64,000 nucleotides of DNA from Betaproteobacteria bacterium (lineage in GTDB: Bacteria; Pseudomonadota; Gammaproteobacteria; Burkholderiales; Burkholderiaceae_C), in NCBI GenBank assembly GCA_947453725.1, contig CANGHH010000004.1:1-64000 (forward strand), written 5' to 3'. The position numbers and the translations under genes were made by a program. Position 1 is the first letter of the stretch. Every line of letters begins with the position of its first letter. This document shows positions 10,049-17,850 of the stretch, one piece after another. The notes under the pieces were generated by a model. The model searched no databases, was not told the origin of the DNA, and worked only from the letters and a program-made list of their open reading frames with translations.

Positions 10049-10903
10049 ATGATCTGCACCCGACTTGCCGGCGGTCTCGGCAACCAATTGTTCCAACTCG
10101 CCGCTGCGGTCGCCATGCGCGCGGAAGGGCAGAGCAAGGTCTATCTGGGCACAGCTGGCCTGGGCAGCTACAGGGCGCAACGCAGCTTCGACATGGCACA
10201 GCTGTTGGACCTCCCGCCTTGGTGCGTGGGCGGTGCCGCGCAGGCAGGGGAGCACAAGTTGGCCGACAGATTGATGACCGCTCGCATTGGGCGTTGGCTT
10301 CTTGGGTCTGGGGTGAGCGACCGCAACTTCGGCGTCAGGCTTGCTGCCGGGCGTCGGGAACCTGCTGCGCGCTGGCTGTGGCTGGATGGCTACTTTCAGC
10401 AGTGCTGGGGCTGGGAAGAATTCGGACCTGTCCTCTCCACGATGCTGCCTTGGGTTCGCACTGCGGCTATGGAAGAATCTCCGCCGGCTGCAGACTGCCT
10501 GATACATGTACGGGGCGGCGACTTCCTGGGCAGTGAAGTACATCGCGTGGTCGACGTGTCGTTCTACGTTCGGGCACTTGAGTCGATGCGACTTCAGCGG
10601 CCGACATTGCGATCTGCCTGGGTCGTCACCGACGACAGAGCATATGCAGGGCCTGTGCTCGACGCACTTGCAAGAGCTCATCCTGATGTGGACCTGGCTT
10701 TTGGCACTCACGCCACAGGCGGCTGGCTTGGTGATTTCGCACTGTTGCGCAGAGCCCCTGCACGCATCCTGGGCAACAGCACATTTTCCTGGTGGGCCGC
10801 AGCGCTAGACAGCCACCACAGCCTGACCCTGTCCCCCAATCAGTGGACACGCGGGGTTCCGCGCCGCCTGTTCCTGCCGTGGGAAGCCGTTGTGCCGGTC
10901 TGA
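10049..10903 (+). CDS. GT11 alpha-1,2-fucosyltransferase-like protein
   Basis: This 284-residue protein matches GT11 fucosyltransferases. The N-terminus ICTRLAGGLGNQLFQLAAAVAM is the family signature, the HVRGGDFLG region (about residues 152-160) is the HxRRxD-like donor-binding motif, and WVVTDD and ILGNSTFSWWAAAL are the usual C-terminal blocks. It would transfer fucose (or a related sugar) from GDP-fucose to a galactose of the repeat unit. No GDP-fucose synthesis genes are in the window. The third position of the RRGD-like motif is Gly rather than Arg, a small departure from the common form. Confidence 0.85.
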   Translation: MICTRLAGGLGNQLFQLAAAVAMRAEGQSKVYLGTAGLGSYRAQRSFDMAQLLDLPPWCVGGAAQAGEHKLADRLMTARIGRWLLGSGVSDRNFGVRLAAGRREPAARWLWLDGYFQQCWGWEEFGPVLSTMLPWVRTAAMEESPPAADCLIHVRGGDFLGSEVHRVVDVSFYVRALESMRLQRPTLRSAWVVTDDRAYAGPVLDALARAHPDVDLAFGTHATGGWLGDFALLRRAPARILGNSTFSWWAAALDSHHSLTLSPNQWTRGVPRRLFLPWEAVVPV

Positions 10904-10934
10904 GGCGCGTCAGGGTCCCTACAGAAAGATAACC

Positions 10935-11921
10935 ATGAAAGTTCTCGTCACTGGCTGCAGCGGCTACATCGGCTCGGCGCTCATCGAGACCCTGCTGGCA
11001 GACCCGCAGTACCAAGTGGTGGGTGTCGACCGGGTCAAGCCCGCGCTTCTCCAGCGGCCGCGGTTCGAATTCGTGCAGTGCGACCTCTCGGCACCGGGTG
11101 GAGCGCTGGACGCACCGGTGTTCGAAGGCACGGACGCCGTCGTGCATCTGGCGGCGGCGCGGGGCGACTGGGCCATATCAACGGCCGAGTACTGGCGCGA
11201 CAACCGGGATGCCACCGCTGGCCTGCTGGCGGCCACCTGGGCACGCACGGTGCCGCGCTGGGTGTTCACGAGTTCGGTATCGGTCTATGGCCCGGCGGCC
11301 ACTGCGCTGGGTGAGGACGCGGACCTCCGTCCGATTGGGGCCTACGGCGAAAGCAAGCTGGCCTCGGAACGTCTCTTCGCGGCGTTCATCGCTGATGCAG
11401 GCGTCAAAGGTCGGGTGATACGACCTTCGGCCGTCTTCAGCGCCGGGCACCCGGCAAACACCAATGTCTACAAGCTGATCGAGAGCCTGCGGCGCTTTCC
11501 GTTGCCGCTGATCGGTGGCGGTGCCAACCGCAAGACACTGACCTACCTGCCGAACCTGCTGGACCTGTTCTTCTGGTGCCTGGACAGCATGCGTGACGGC
11601 GGCGGCGCCTACGAGGTGTTCAACTATGTCGAGGAACCCGTGCAGACGGTCCTCGAACTGATCACGGCGCTGAAAGATGCAGGCATCCTGCCCGCGCGCC
11701 ACATGTCGGTGCCCATGCCCCTGGCACTGGCGGCCGCCTACCCGGTCTACGCAGTGGCCAAGTTGACGGGCGTGGACCTGCGGGTCACCCCTGAAAGGGT
11801 GCGAAAGTACGCCGCCAGCACGTGGTACGACGCCACGCGCGTGCGGCAGGCCGGTTTTGTACCCCGCGTCGGCTTGGCAGAGGCCTTGCGTGTGACCGCG
11901 GCCTGGCATTTGTCAAGATGA
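10935..11921 (+). CDS. NAD-dependent epimerase/dehydratase (extended SDR)
   Basis: This 328-residue extended short-chain dehydrogenase resembles UDP-sugar 4-epimerases and reductases. TGCSGYIG (residues 6-13) binds NAD(P), YGESK holds the catalytic Tyr-Lys pair, and VFTSSVSVYG supplies the catalytic Ser/Thr. It probably makes or modifies a nucleotide sugar for the polysaccharide. I chose the ATG at 10935, which is preceded by AGAAAGAT and begins directly with the Rossmann strand. An upstream frame-open start at 10890 would overlap the fucosyltransferase gene by 14 bases. Confidence 0.85.
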   Translation: MKVLVTGCSGYIGSALIETLLADPQYQVVGVDRVKPALLQRPRFEFVQCDLSAPGGALDAPVFEGTDAVVHLAAARGDWAISTAEYWRDNRDATAGLLAATWARTVPRWVFTSSVSVYGPAATALGEDADLRPIGAYGESKLASERLFAAFIADAGVKGRVIRPSAVFSAGHPANTNVYKLIESLRRFPLPLIGGGANRKTLTYLPNLLDLFFWCLDSMRDGGGAYEVFNYVEEPVQTVLELITALKDAGILPARHMSVPMPLALAAAYPVYAVAKLTGVDLRVTPERVRKYAASTWYDATRVRQAGFVPRVGLAEALRVTAAWHLSR

Positions 11922-11977
11922 GCGACCCCGGCGTGCCTGAATATCGCCTGCGCCGCGGTGCTGCGAACTTCAACTGA

Positions 11978-13441
11978 GTGCTGACGATGACTACGACGAC
12001 CCGACTCCAGCCGTTCAACCCCGACAGGCCGCATCACCCAGGCGGCCTGATCATCCTGCAACTCAACGAAGTCAACTTCGATCTGGTCGAGCGCTACCTG
12101 GCCCAGCACGCCCTACCCGGTTTCCGCCAGTTGCTGTCGAGATTTGACCGCGTCGAGACCTTCGCCGAGACCAAATACGAAGAACTGGAGCCCTGGATCC
12201 AGTGGGTCTCGGCCCATTCCGGCCTGCCCTACGGCGAACACCGCATCTTTCGCCTGGGGGACGCCGTCAACAGCCGGGTGCCGCAGATCTTCGAAATGAT
12301 GGAACAGCAAGGCCTGACCGTCGGTGCCATTTCGCCGATGAATGCCCGCAACGAACTGCGGCACCCGGCCTACTTCATTCCCGACCCGTGGACCGCGACG
12401 CCGTCTGACGCGTCCGGCTATTCGCGCCGGCTGACTGCGATGCTGCAGCAAACGGTCAATGAGAACGCCCAGGGGCGCATCGGGGTACGGTCGCTGTTGA
12501 CCATCGCCGAGGCCATGCTGCGCAGTTTCAACCCCGCCGGCACCGTGCGCCTGCTGAAGCTGATCGGCCAGGCCAAGGGCCGGCACTGGATCAAGGCGCT
12601 GGTGCTGGACCAGCTGATCCACCTGGTGCACCTGCGCCTGTTCAAGCAGAAGCGCCCGGATGTGTCCTTCGTGTTCCTGAACGCTGGCGCGCACATCCAG
12701 CACCACTACTTGTTCAATTCCCCGCACTCGAACACCACGGCAAAGAATCCGGCGTGGTACGCACCGCCCGACGCCGACCCGGTGCTCGACATGCTGCAGG
12801 TCTATGACCGCATCCTGCTGGACCACCTGGCGCTCAGCGAGCAGCGCGGTACGCGGCTTATCGTGGCCACCGGTTTGACTCAGGTGGCCTACGACCGCGT
12901 GAAGTTCTATTACCGCCTGCGTCATCACGCGCAATTCCTGGCGCTGTTCGGCGTGGCGCCCCAGCAGGTGCTGCCGCGCATGACGCGCGACTTCGAGGCC
13001 CTGTTCGATGACGAAGGCGCCGCGCAGCGCGCTGCAGCCGTGTTGCGCAGCGTGCGCATGGTGCGCGACGGCGTGCCGCTGTTCGGCGAGATCGAAGAGC
13101 GCGGCGCCAGCCTCTTCGTCACGCTGACCTACCCGCACGAGATCCTGCCGGCCGACGCGGTGGCCTACGCCGGGGGCACGGTCGGCCCGGTGTTGCCGCA
13201 TGTGGCTTTCGTGGCCGTCAAGAACGGCATGCATTCGACGAAAGGCTTTGCCTTCTTTTCGCCAGGCAGCCCGGCCAGCCTGCCGGCCCAGCCGGTGCAT
13301 GTGTCTGCCCTCTTCGGTCTGACACTGCAGGCGGCCGGACTGGCGCCTGGCACAACCGCTTCAACTGCCGGTGCTTCGCGCACCCCGCCAGCGTCTGACA
13401 CCGCGCAGCAACGGCCTGAGAAGGCGGTACAAGGGGAATAG
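11978..13441 (+). CDS. Alkaline-phosphatase-fold-like protein of a polysaccharide locus, function unknown
   Basis: This 487-residue protein (GTG at 11978; an ATG three codons later is equally possible) has no signal peptide. The start LIILQLNEVNFDLVERYL and the later DVSFVFLNAGAHIQHHYLFNS and RLIVATGLTQVAYD resemble the strand-metal-site rhythm of the alkaline phosphatase/phosphodiesterase superfamily. The usual metal ligands are only partly visible (Asn where an Asp is common, HIQHH). It may trim or transfer a phospho-group on the glycan or on a carrier, but this is inference. Its 3' end overlaps the convergent nucleotidyltransferase gene by 81 bases. Confidence 0.55.
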   Translation: MLTMTTTTRLQPFNPDRPHHPGGLIILQLNEVNFDLVERYLAQHALPGFRQLLSRFDRVETFAETKYEELEPWIQWVSAHSGLPYGEHRIFRLGDAVNSRVPQIFEMMEQQGLTVGAISPMNARNELRHPAYFIPDPWTATPSDASGYSRRLTAMLQQTVNENAQGRIGVRSLLTIAEAMLRSFNPAGTVRLLKLIGQAKGRHWIKALVLDQLIHLVHLRLFKQKRPDVSFVFLNAGAHIQHHYLFNSPHSNTTAKNPAWYAPPDADPVLDMLQVYDRILLDHLALSEQRGTRLIVATGLTQVAYDRVKFYYRLRHHAQFLALFGVAPQQVLPRMTRDFEALFDDEGAAQRAAAVLRSVRMVRDGVPLFGEIEERGASLFVTLTYPHEILPADAVAYAGGTVGPVLPHVAFVAVKNGMHSTKGFAFFSPGSPASLPAQPVHVSALFGLTLQAAGLAPGTTASTAGASRTPPASDTAQQRPEKAVQGE

Positions 13442-14602
13442 TCGATCTGGCAATGCGAGAACCCGCAAGTCGTGCGGGTTGAGCGAGATGCGCCACAGCA
13501 CGTCCACCCCTGCCCGCCAACTGCCCATCAGCAGCAGTCGGCTGAGCGTCCAACTGACATGCCATCGCAGGGGCAAGGCATAGGCCTCGCTCCACCAAAC
13601 GCCAGGGGCCCCCAAAGCAATGGCCACCGTGCGGCTGAGCAGCCGTTGCGCCAGCAAAGGCCGAAGGTGTCGCGTCAACGCGGCAGGTATGGTCCAGCCG
13701 AACAAGTCGCGAGCCAGCGCCAGAGCCAGGAGCAGCGAGCGCGTGCATCCCGCCTGCTCGGCGCGCCGCAGCACCGCAGGCCAGTCCCAGGCACAGTGAT
13801 CCAGAATTCGAGGCAGGTCAGCCAGCCACTTCAAACGGTACCAGCCATGGCGCCCGCCGTGCTCGCAGATGTAGAGCAGGAGGTCCACGCTGTTCATCAC
13901 CGGCAGCGTGGCGTCTCCGGCGGCCAGGCGCTCTCCCTCCAGCAAAAGCTGTTCAGGTTGGAGCCGGAACAGATGCGGGTTGTCGCTGAGTTGCCAATGC
14001 AGTTCGACCTTGCCGTGCTCAGCACTCCTGTGAGTTTCCTCGAACTGATGACGCTCCAGAAAGCGGCGGTGCAGGGGGCCTCGCTCTGCCAGGTCCCAGC
14101 AGGTCTCCTCAGGGTCCCACTTCAGACCATGCGCCGAAAGCACGGCGCGCGCCTCGTCGAGTTGCGCGGGCGACACCCACACATCGTGGTCATTGACGTG
14201 ACGCTGGCCCGCATCGCCGTAGTAGCGCAGGCCGGTGGTGCAGCCCTTGAAAGTCAGCCACGGAATGCCAGCTTCGCCGAACCAGCGCTCAAAGAGCAGC
14301 AGGGTGCGCAAGCCTTGCATCGCCTTGAGCGCGTTGTGGCGCGCCTCGGCTGCCAGCGGCGCGATCAGGCCGGGCGGCAGCAGGCTGGCGTGCAGTCGTT
14401 TGAGTCGGGCGTGAACCAGCGGGCCGATACGGTGGCGCGTGATGACCAGTTCGAGGAAGGCTGGAACGTCGATGATCGCCAGAAGGCGCTCGACTGTACC
14501 TTGGTCAGATTCGGGGCGCTGGGCGCCGCAGCACGCGCAGGCCAGTTGAAATTCGGGCGAAAATTGAGCGATGTTGAGTGCGTATGGGCGCATGTCAGTC
14601 AT
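13361..14602 (-). CDS. PF14907-type nucleotidyltransferase family protein of lasso-type clusters
   Basis: This is a 413-residue protein when started at the ATG at 14602 (MTDMRPYALN; ATG 14593 is an alternative). The block WLTFKGCTTGLRYYG...RHVNDHDVWVSPAQLDEA (about residues 125-165) is the KG...DxD nucleotidyltransferase core of the PF14907 family, where Asp residues hold the metal. Members are commonly found beside PqqD-like, HPr-kinase-like and asparagine-synthetase-like genes, including the paeninodin lasso cluster, but their substrate is unsettled. Here it is divergent from the PqqD gene across 77 bases, so it likely shares its control region. It ends inside the 3' end of the gene at 11978-13441. 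Confidence 0.8.
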   Translation of the reverse strand: MTDMRPYALNIAQFSPEFQLACACCGAQRPESDQGTVERLLAIIDVPAFLELVITRHRIGPLVHARLKRLHASLLPPGLIAPLAAEARHNALKAMQGLRTLLLFERWFGEAGIPWLTFKGCTTGLRYYGDAGQRHVNDHDVWVSPAQLDEARAVLSAHGLKWDPEETCWDLAERGPLHRRFLERHQFEETHRSAEHGKVELHWQLSDNPHLFRLQPEQLLLEGERLAAGDATLPVMNSVDLLLYICEHGGRHGWYRLKWLADLPRILDHCAWDWPAVLRRAEQAGCTRSLLLALALARDLFGWTIPAALTRHLRPLLAQRLLSRTVAIALGAPGVWWSEAYALPLRWHVSWTLSRLLLMGSWRAGVDVLWRISLNPHDLRVLALPDRLFPLYRLLRPLLRGVRRWRGARSTGS

Positions 14603-14679
14603 GCATCCGCTCGTGTTTCTTCCAGGCTGGCGCGCCACCCGCCAAGAATTCTTCCATCCATCCAGCGTACTTGCACACC
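14603..14679. promoter_or_regulatory. Divergent control region of the lasso-type cluster
   Basis: These 77 bases separate the minus-strand nucleotidyltransferase gene from the plus-strand PqqD-like gene, so they should carry both promoters. No clear sigma-70 boxes or Shine-Dalgarno were visible. The assignment rests on position alone. Confidence 0.35.
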
Positions 14680-14961
14680 ATGACCGACATCCTCGCTACC
14701 ACCACCATCAGCCGAATCGAAGGCCTGCTCGCCACCGAGGTCGATGGCGAAACCGTGCTGATGCATGTGGAACGTGGCAATTATTACGGCTTGGCGCGCA
14801 CCGCCCACCGCATCTGGGAATTGCTGGAGACGCCCCAGACCTTTGTGGCGCTTTGCAGTCAGCTGCAGTCCAGTTTCGCCGGCCCCGCCGAACGCATCGA
14901 GGCCGACACGCGACGCTTCTTGCTGGCCATGGCAGCAGAGTCTTTGGTCCTGTTGACATGA
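14680..14961 (+). CDS. PqqD-like peptide-recognition protein (lasso B1 / RRE)
   Basis: This 93-residue winged-helix RiPP recognition element is expected to bind the precursor leader and present it to the B2 protease and cyclase. The signature stretch is ATEVDGETVLMHVERGNYYGL followed by ARTAHRIWELLETPQTFVALCSQL, as in PqqD and lasso B1 proteins. I chose the ATG at 14680 (MTDIL). The open frame runs back to 14578, but those residues look non-coding. Its stop overlaps the start of the cyclase gene (ATGA at 14958-14961), so the two are translationally coupled. Confidence 0.85.
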   Translation: MTDILATTTISRIEGLLATEVDGETVLMHVERGNYYGLARTAHRIWELLETPQTFVALCSQLQSSFAGPAERIEADTRRFLLAMAAESLVLLT

Positions 14962-16904
14962 ACCTGATCTACGGCGTCCATGGCATGGGCGCCGCGCTTG
15001 ACCCGGAGACGGCTCGACAGGCCTTGGCCAGCATGAGCCATGCGGCTGTGGCAACGGTCGTTCCTGCCAACGGCCTGTGCTGCGCCCACCAGATTGTGCC
15101 CAGTGGCCCAGCGTGGGGGTATCTCGGCCATCCACCGCAGGCTGCAGTCCCTTGCCCTGCACCAGGATCACCGGGCGCACGAGTCAAGATCCAGGCACAG
15201 TGCCGGCTCGACAACCGCACAGAGTTGTTGCACCGATTCGGCTGGCCCGACGACGCTCCGCACCCCGATGCATCGCTGATCGTCGAAGCCTATGGCCGCT
15301 ACGGCGTGGACTGCGTTTCGCACCTCAGGGGCGACTGGGCCTTCGCCCTGTGGGACGCCGATCAGCAGCGCCTGCTGCTGGCACGCGACGCCACCGGCAA
15401 CAGCGCGCTGTTCTGGTGCCAAGGCAGAGGTCTGCTGGTGTTCGCCAGCACCCTGCCAACCTTGCTGGCCGCCAGGGCCCTGCCCGCCCGACCCAACGCG
15501 CGGTGGATGGCCGGTTTGCTGACCGTCTTCACCGACCCGGCGCACCCCACCGAAACAGCGTTTGACGGCGTACACAGCCTGCCGCCCGGGCACTTGCTGA
15601 GCGTCCAGGGTCGTTCAGCGAATGCCCATCGTTGGTGGCTGCCTGAGACTTTGGCGCCCCTCGACGGCGTTCCACACCCGGTGCTGGAGGAAGAGTTCCT
15701 GGCGCTGTACGACGACGCCGTACGCCAGCGGCTACGTCGTGATGGCGGAACAGTGGCCGCCACGCTCAGCGGCGGGCTGGACTCGGGCTCCGTGGTGGCA
15801 CTGGCGGCGCCCGCGCTGGCTGCAACGGGCCAGCGCCTGACGGCCTACGTGCACGTCCCTGGCTTCGACGTCCATGCCGCAACCGCCGGAAGAACCACCG
15901 ATGAGTGGCCGCTGGCACTGGCCACCGCGCGCCATGTGGGCCATGTAGACCCGGTGGCCTGCCGCAGCTTGCAGGGCACGCCACTGGGCGCCATGCGGCG
16001 CTGGCTGGATATGGCGGCCTACCCGACGCACGGACCCAGCCACTGGTACTGGATTCTGGACATCCTGCAGCAGGCGCATGACGCCGGCGCCAGTGTGCTG
16101 TTGACAGGCCAGGGCGGCAACGCGACCGTGTCTTTCGCGGGATCGGGCGATCTGCGGCCGCAGCTGGCCGCGATGCAGTTCGGGCACGTTGTGCGCGAAC
16201 TGTGGCGAGAGGACGCCGGGCTGCGGTTGGCCATCGCGCGACGCTTGCTCAAGCCCGCGCTGCGGCCGGCCTGGCATGGGTTGAAACGAGCAAGGGCGCG
16301 CAGCCTGCAGCCCGTGTCCTGGCAGGACTACGCCCTGCTCAACCCGGCGCTGGCCGAGGACCTGAAGCTGACGGCGGCCATGGAACGGGCGGGTCAAGAC
16401 CCGACCTTTGTGGCGGTATCGAAGCAAAAAATGGCGCTCTGGCGCCTGGGCCTGAACCGCTGGGCAAACGGACCGGGTGTGCACTGGGCCCAGTTGAGCC
16501 TGCATTTTCAAGTCGAGGCACGCGACCCCACGCGTGACCAGCGGCTGGTGGAGTTCTGCGCCCGCCTGCCCGATGCCCTGTTCTGGGCAAACGGCAAGCA
16601 AAGGGGCTTGATTCGCCACACCATGCGGAAGCACTTGCCGGAAGCGGTGCTGGCCAGCACGCGCAAAGGTTTGCAGTCGGCCGACCTGCGCGCCCGGCTG
16701 CTGGCCAGCAAAGCCGAGCTGTTGCACGAAGTGGATGCGGTGTCGCAAAACGCCCAGGTGCGGGCCTGGCTGGACGTGCCCAGGCTTCAGCGGTCGGCCC
16801 TGGCGGCGGTGGCTGGCGGCAGCCCGACGGCGGGCGACCATGTCAGCGCCGGTCACCTGCTCAGGGCCCTGATGGCGGCGATGTTCATCGTCCGCCACAC
16901 CTGA
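14958..16904 (+). CDS. Asparagine-synthetase-like lasso cyclase (C protein)
   Basis: This 648-residue protein has two parts. The N-terminal third is a class II glutamine-amidotransferase-like domain without the catalytic Cys2 (it starts MNLIYGVHG). The C-terminal part is an ATP-pyrophosphatase domain with the PP-loop SGGLDSG at residues 271-277. Loss of Cys2 fits lasso cyclases, which AMP-activate an Asp or Glu side chain and let the core N-terminus attack it. RGDWAFALWDADQQRLLLARDATG is the usual AsnB-type stretch. The open frame extends upstream to 14571, but the ATG at 14958 overlaps the PqqD stop and gives the family N-terminus. An ordinary asnB is unlikely given the neighbours. Confidence 0.85.
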   Translation: MNLIYGVHGMGAALDPETARQALASMSHAAVATVVPANGLCCAHQIVPSGPAWGYLGHPPQAAVPCPAPGSPGARVKIQAQCRLDNRTELLHRFGWPDDAPHPDASLIVEAYGRYGVDCVSHLRGDWAFALWDADQQRLLLARDATGNSALFWCQGRGLLVFASTLPTLLAARALPARPNARWMAGLLTVFTDPAHPTETAFDGVHSLPPGHLLSVQGRSANAHRWWLPETLAPLDGVPHPVLEEEFLALYDDAVRQRLRRDGGTVAATLSGGLDSGSVVALAAPALAATGQRLTAYVHVPGFDVHAATAGRTTDEWPLALATARHVGHVDPVACRSLQGTPLGAMRRWLDMAAYPTHGPSHWYWILDILQQAHDAGASVLLTGQGGNATVSFAGSGDLRPQLAAMQFGHVVRELWREDAGLRLAIARRLLKPALRPAWHGLKRARARSLQPVSWQDYALLNPALAEDLKLTAAMERAGQDPTFVAVSKQKMALWRLGLNRWANGPGVHWAQLSLHFQVEARDPTRDQRLVEFCARLPDALFWANGKQRGLIRHTMRKHLPEAVLASTRKGLQSADLRARLLASKAELLHEVDAVSQNAQVRAWLDVPRLQRSALAAVAGGSPTAGDHVSAGHLLRALMAAMFIVRHT

Positions 16905-16927
16905 AACCACCCCTCGAGACGTCTCAC

Positions 16928-17515
16928 ATGGCCGATCTTCAGTTTTTCAGGGCGCAGGGTGTCTGCACACTTTGGTTCACCGGTCTGCCAGGTGCAGGCA
17001 AGAGCACGCTCGCCGATGCGCTGCACGTTGAGTTGCTGGCAGGCGGCTTGCCTTCGATTCGTCTGGACGGCGATCAACTCCGTACAGGTCTGAATGCCGA
17101 CCTGGGCTTTGGCCTCGAGCACCGACGCGAAAACGTGCGCCGTGCAGCCGAGGTGGCCAAGCTGTTCAATGGCACCGGCTTCATCGTCCTGGCCTCTTTC
17201 GTGTCACCGGTGGCAGCGGACAGGTGCCTGGTACGCCAGATCGTTGGCCGAGGGCGCTATGTTGAAATTCACGTCGACGCGCCGCTGGCGACCTGCGAAG
17301 CACGCGACCCCAAGGGCCTGTATCGGCAGGCACGCCAGGGTCAGATCGACCATTTCACCGGCGTTTCGGCCGCTTACGAGGTGCCCAGCGGCCCGGATGT
17401 CCTGCGCGTGGATGCTGCTTCGTGCGGGCCCGCGGCCTCGATCGCAGCACTGCTGCCAGCCTTGGCGGCTCTTGGACGGTCGCGCAACACACCGAACAAT
17501 CCTCAAATCAGGTGA
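16928..17515 (+). CDS. cysC: Adenylylsulfate (APS) kinase
   Basis: This 195-residue APS kinase converts APS and ATP to PAPS, the donor for sulfotransferases. The P-loop GLPGAGKST is at residues 19-27. DGDQLRTGLNADLGF and HRRENVRRAAEVAKLF are the APS-binding blocks, and DPKGLYRQARQGQIDHFTGV is the lid region. It stands alone, without cysD, cysN or sulfate-uptake genes, between the lasso cyclase and the precursor. The sulfotransferase three genes downstream would use its product. This placement points to dedicated PAPS supply for a tailoring reaction rather than sulfate assimilation. Confidence 0.9.
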   Translation: MADLQFFRAQGVCTLWFTGLPGAGKSTLADALHVELLAGGLPSIRLDGDQLRTGLNADLGFGLEHRRENVRRAAEVAKLFNGTGFIVLASFVSPVAADRCLVRQIVGRGRYVEIHVDAPLATCEARDPKGLYRQARQGQIDHFTGVSAAYEVPSGPDVLRVDAASCGPAASIAALLPALAALGRSRNTPNNPQIR

Positions 17516-17542
17516 CAGGCGCTGCACCATCCGCGTCATTTC

Positions 17543-17570
17543 TTGGTTATCATTTTCGCGGCATTTGAAT
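17543..17570 (+). promoter_or_regulatory. Candidate promoter of the lasso precursor gene
   Basis: TTGGTT (17543-17548) and TTGAAT (17565-17570) are 16 bases apart in a locally AT-rich patch upstream of the precursor. The -10 is a poor match, so this is a guess supported mainly by base composition and by the 92-base gap after the APS kinase gene. Confidence 0.3.
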
Positions 17571-17607
17571 TAAGCGCAATCCCTTACTCCCTTCCTAGGT
17601 GATCTAC

Positions 17608-17751
17608 ATGGAAAAGCAAATCGTTTCTGTCGAACCAACCCACTTGGTCTTGCCGGACTGGGAAGCCCCCGAACTGGTGAAGGTCGATGTGTCGACTGGA
17701 ACCCTCGCATGGTTATCCGGCACCGATGACGGCGCTGCCGCGTCGTCCTGA
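17608..17751 (+). CDS. Putative lasso-peptide precursor (47 residues)
   Basis: This small gene has an AGGTGA Shine-Dalgarno at 17597-17602, five bases before the ATG. The leader holds Trp18-x2-Pro21-x-Leu23-x3-Asp27-Val28, close to the Tyr-x2-Pro-x-Leu leader pattern bound by B1 proteins and, as I recall it, to the paeninodin leader, which also has Asp-Val at this point. Thr32 sits at the expected -2 position if the core starts at Ala34. The predicted core, AWLSGTDDGAAASS, would place Asp40 at ring position 7 or Asp41 at position 8. The last residue is Ser, the site phosphorylated by HPr-kinase-like enzymes of this class. There is no Tyr, so any sulfation would be on Ser or Thr. The cleavage site and ring are inference. 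Confidence 0.7.
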   Translation: MEKQIVSVEPTHLVLPDWEAPELVKVDVSTGTLAWLSGTDDGAAASS

Positions 17752-17773
17752 TCGGGCAAAGGCTTCCGAACTG

Positions 17774-17800
17774 AATGGCCGGCGCAAGCCGGCCATTTTC
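17774..17800 (+). terminator. Perfect GNRA-loop hairpin after the precursor gene
   Basis: AATGGCCGGC (17774-17783) pairs perfectly with GCCGGCCATT (17788-17797) around a GCAA tetraloop (17784-17787), and TTC follows. It lies 22 bases after the precursor stop and ahead of the kinase gene. It looks like a partial terminator or an mRNA-stabilising stem that would give more precursor than enzyme transcript. The U-run is short, so readthrough into the tailoring genes is expected. Confidence 0.7.
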
Positions 17801-17850
17801 ATGTGGCCAGCGATGTGGCCCGCAGCGCGAAACCACCGCCCACGACCATC

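Noticed and set aside
14958-16904. Housekeeping asparagine synthetase asnB
   Set aside because: No Cys2, and the gene lies between PqqD-like, precursor, B2 and exporter genes with coupled starts.
16928-17515. Part of a sulfate assimilation operon
   Set aside because: No cysD, cysN, cysH or transporter gene adjacent.
17608-17751. Attenuator leader peptide instead of a precursor
   Set aside because: No run of regulatory codons, and the residues follow the lasso leader pattern.
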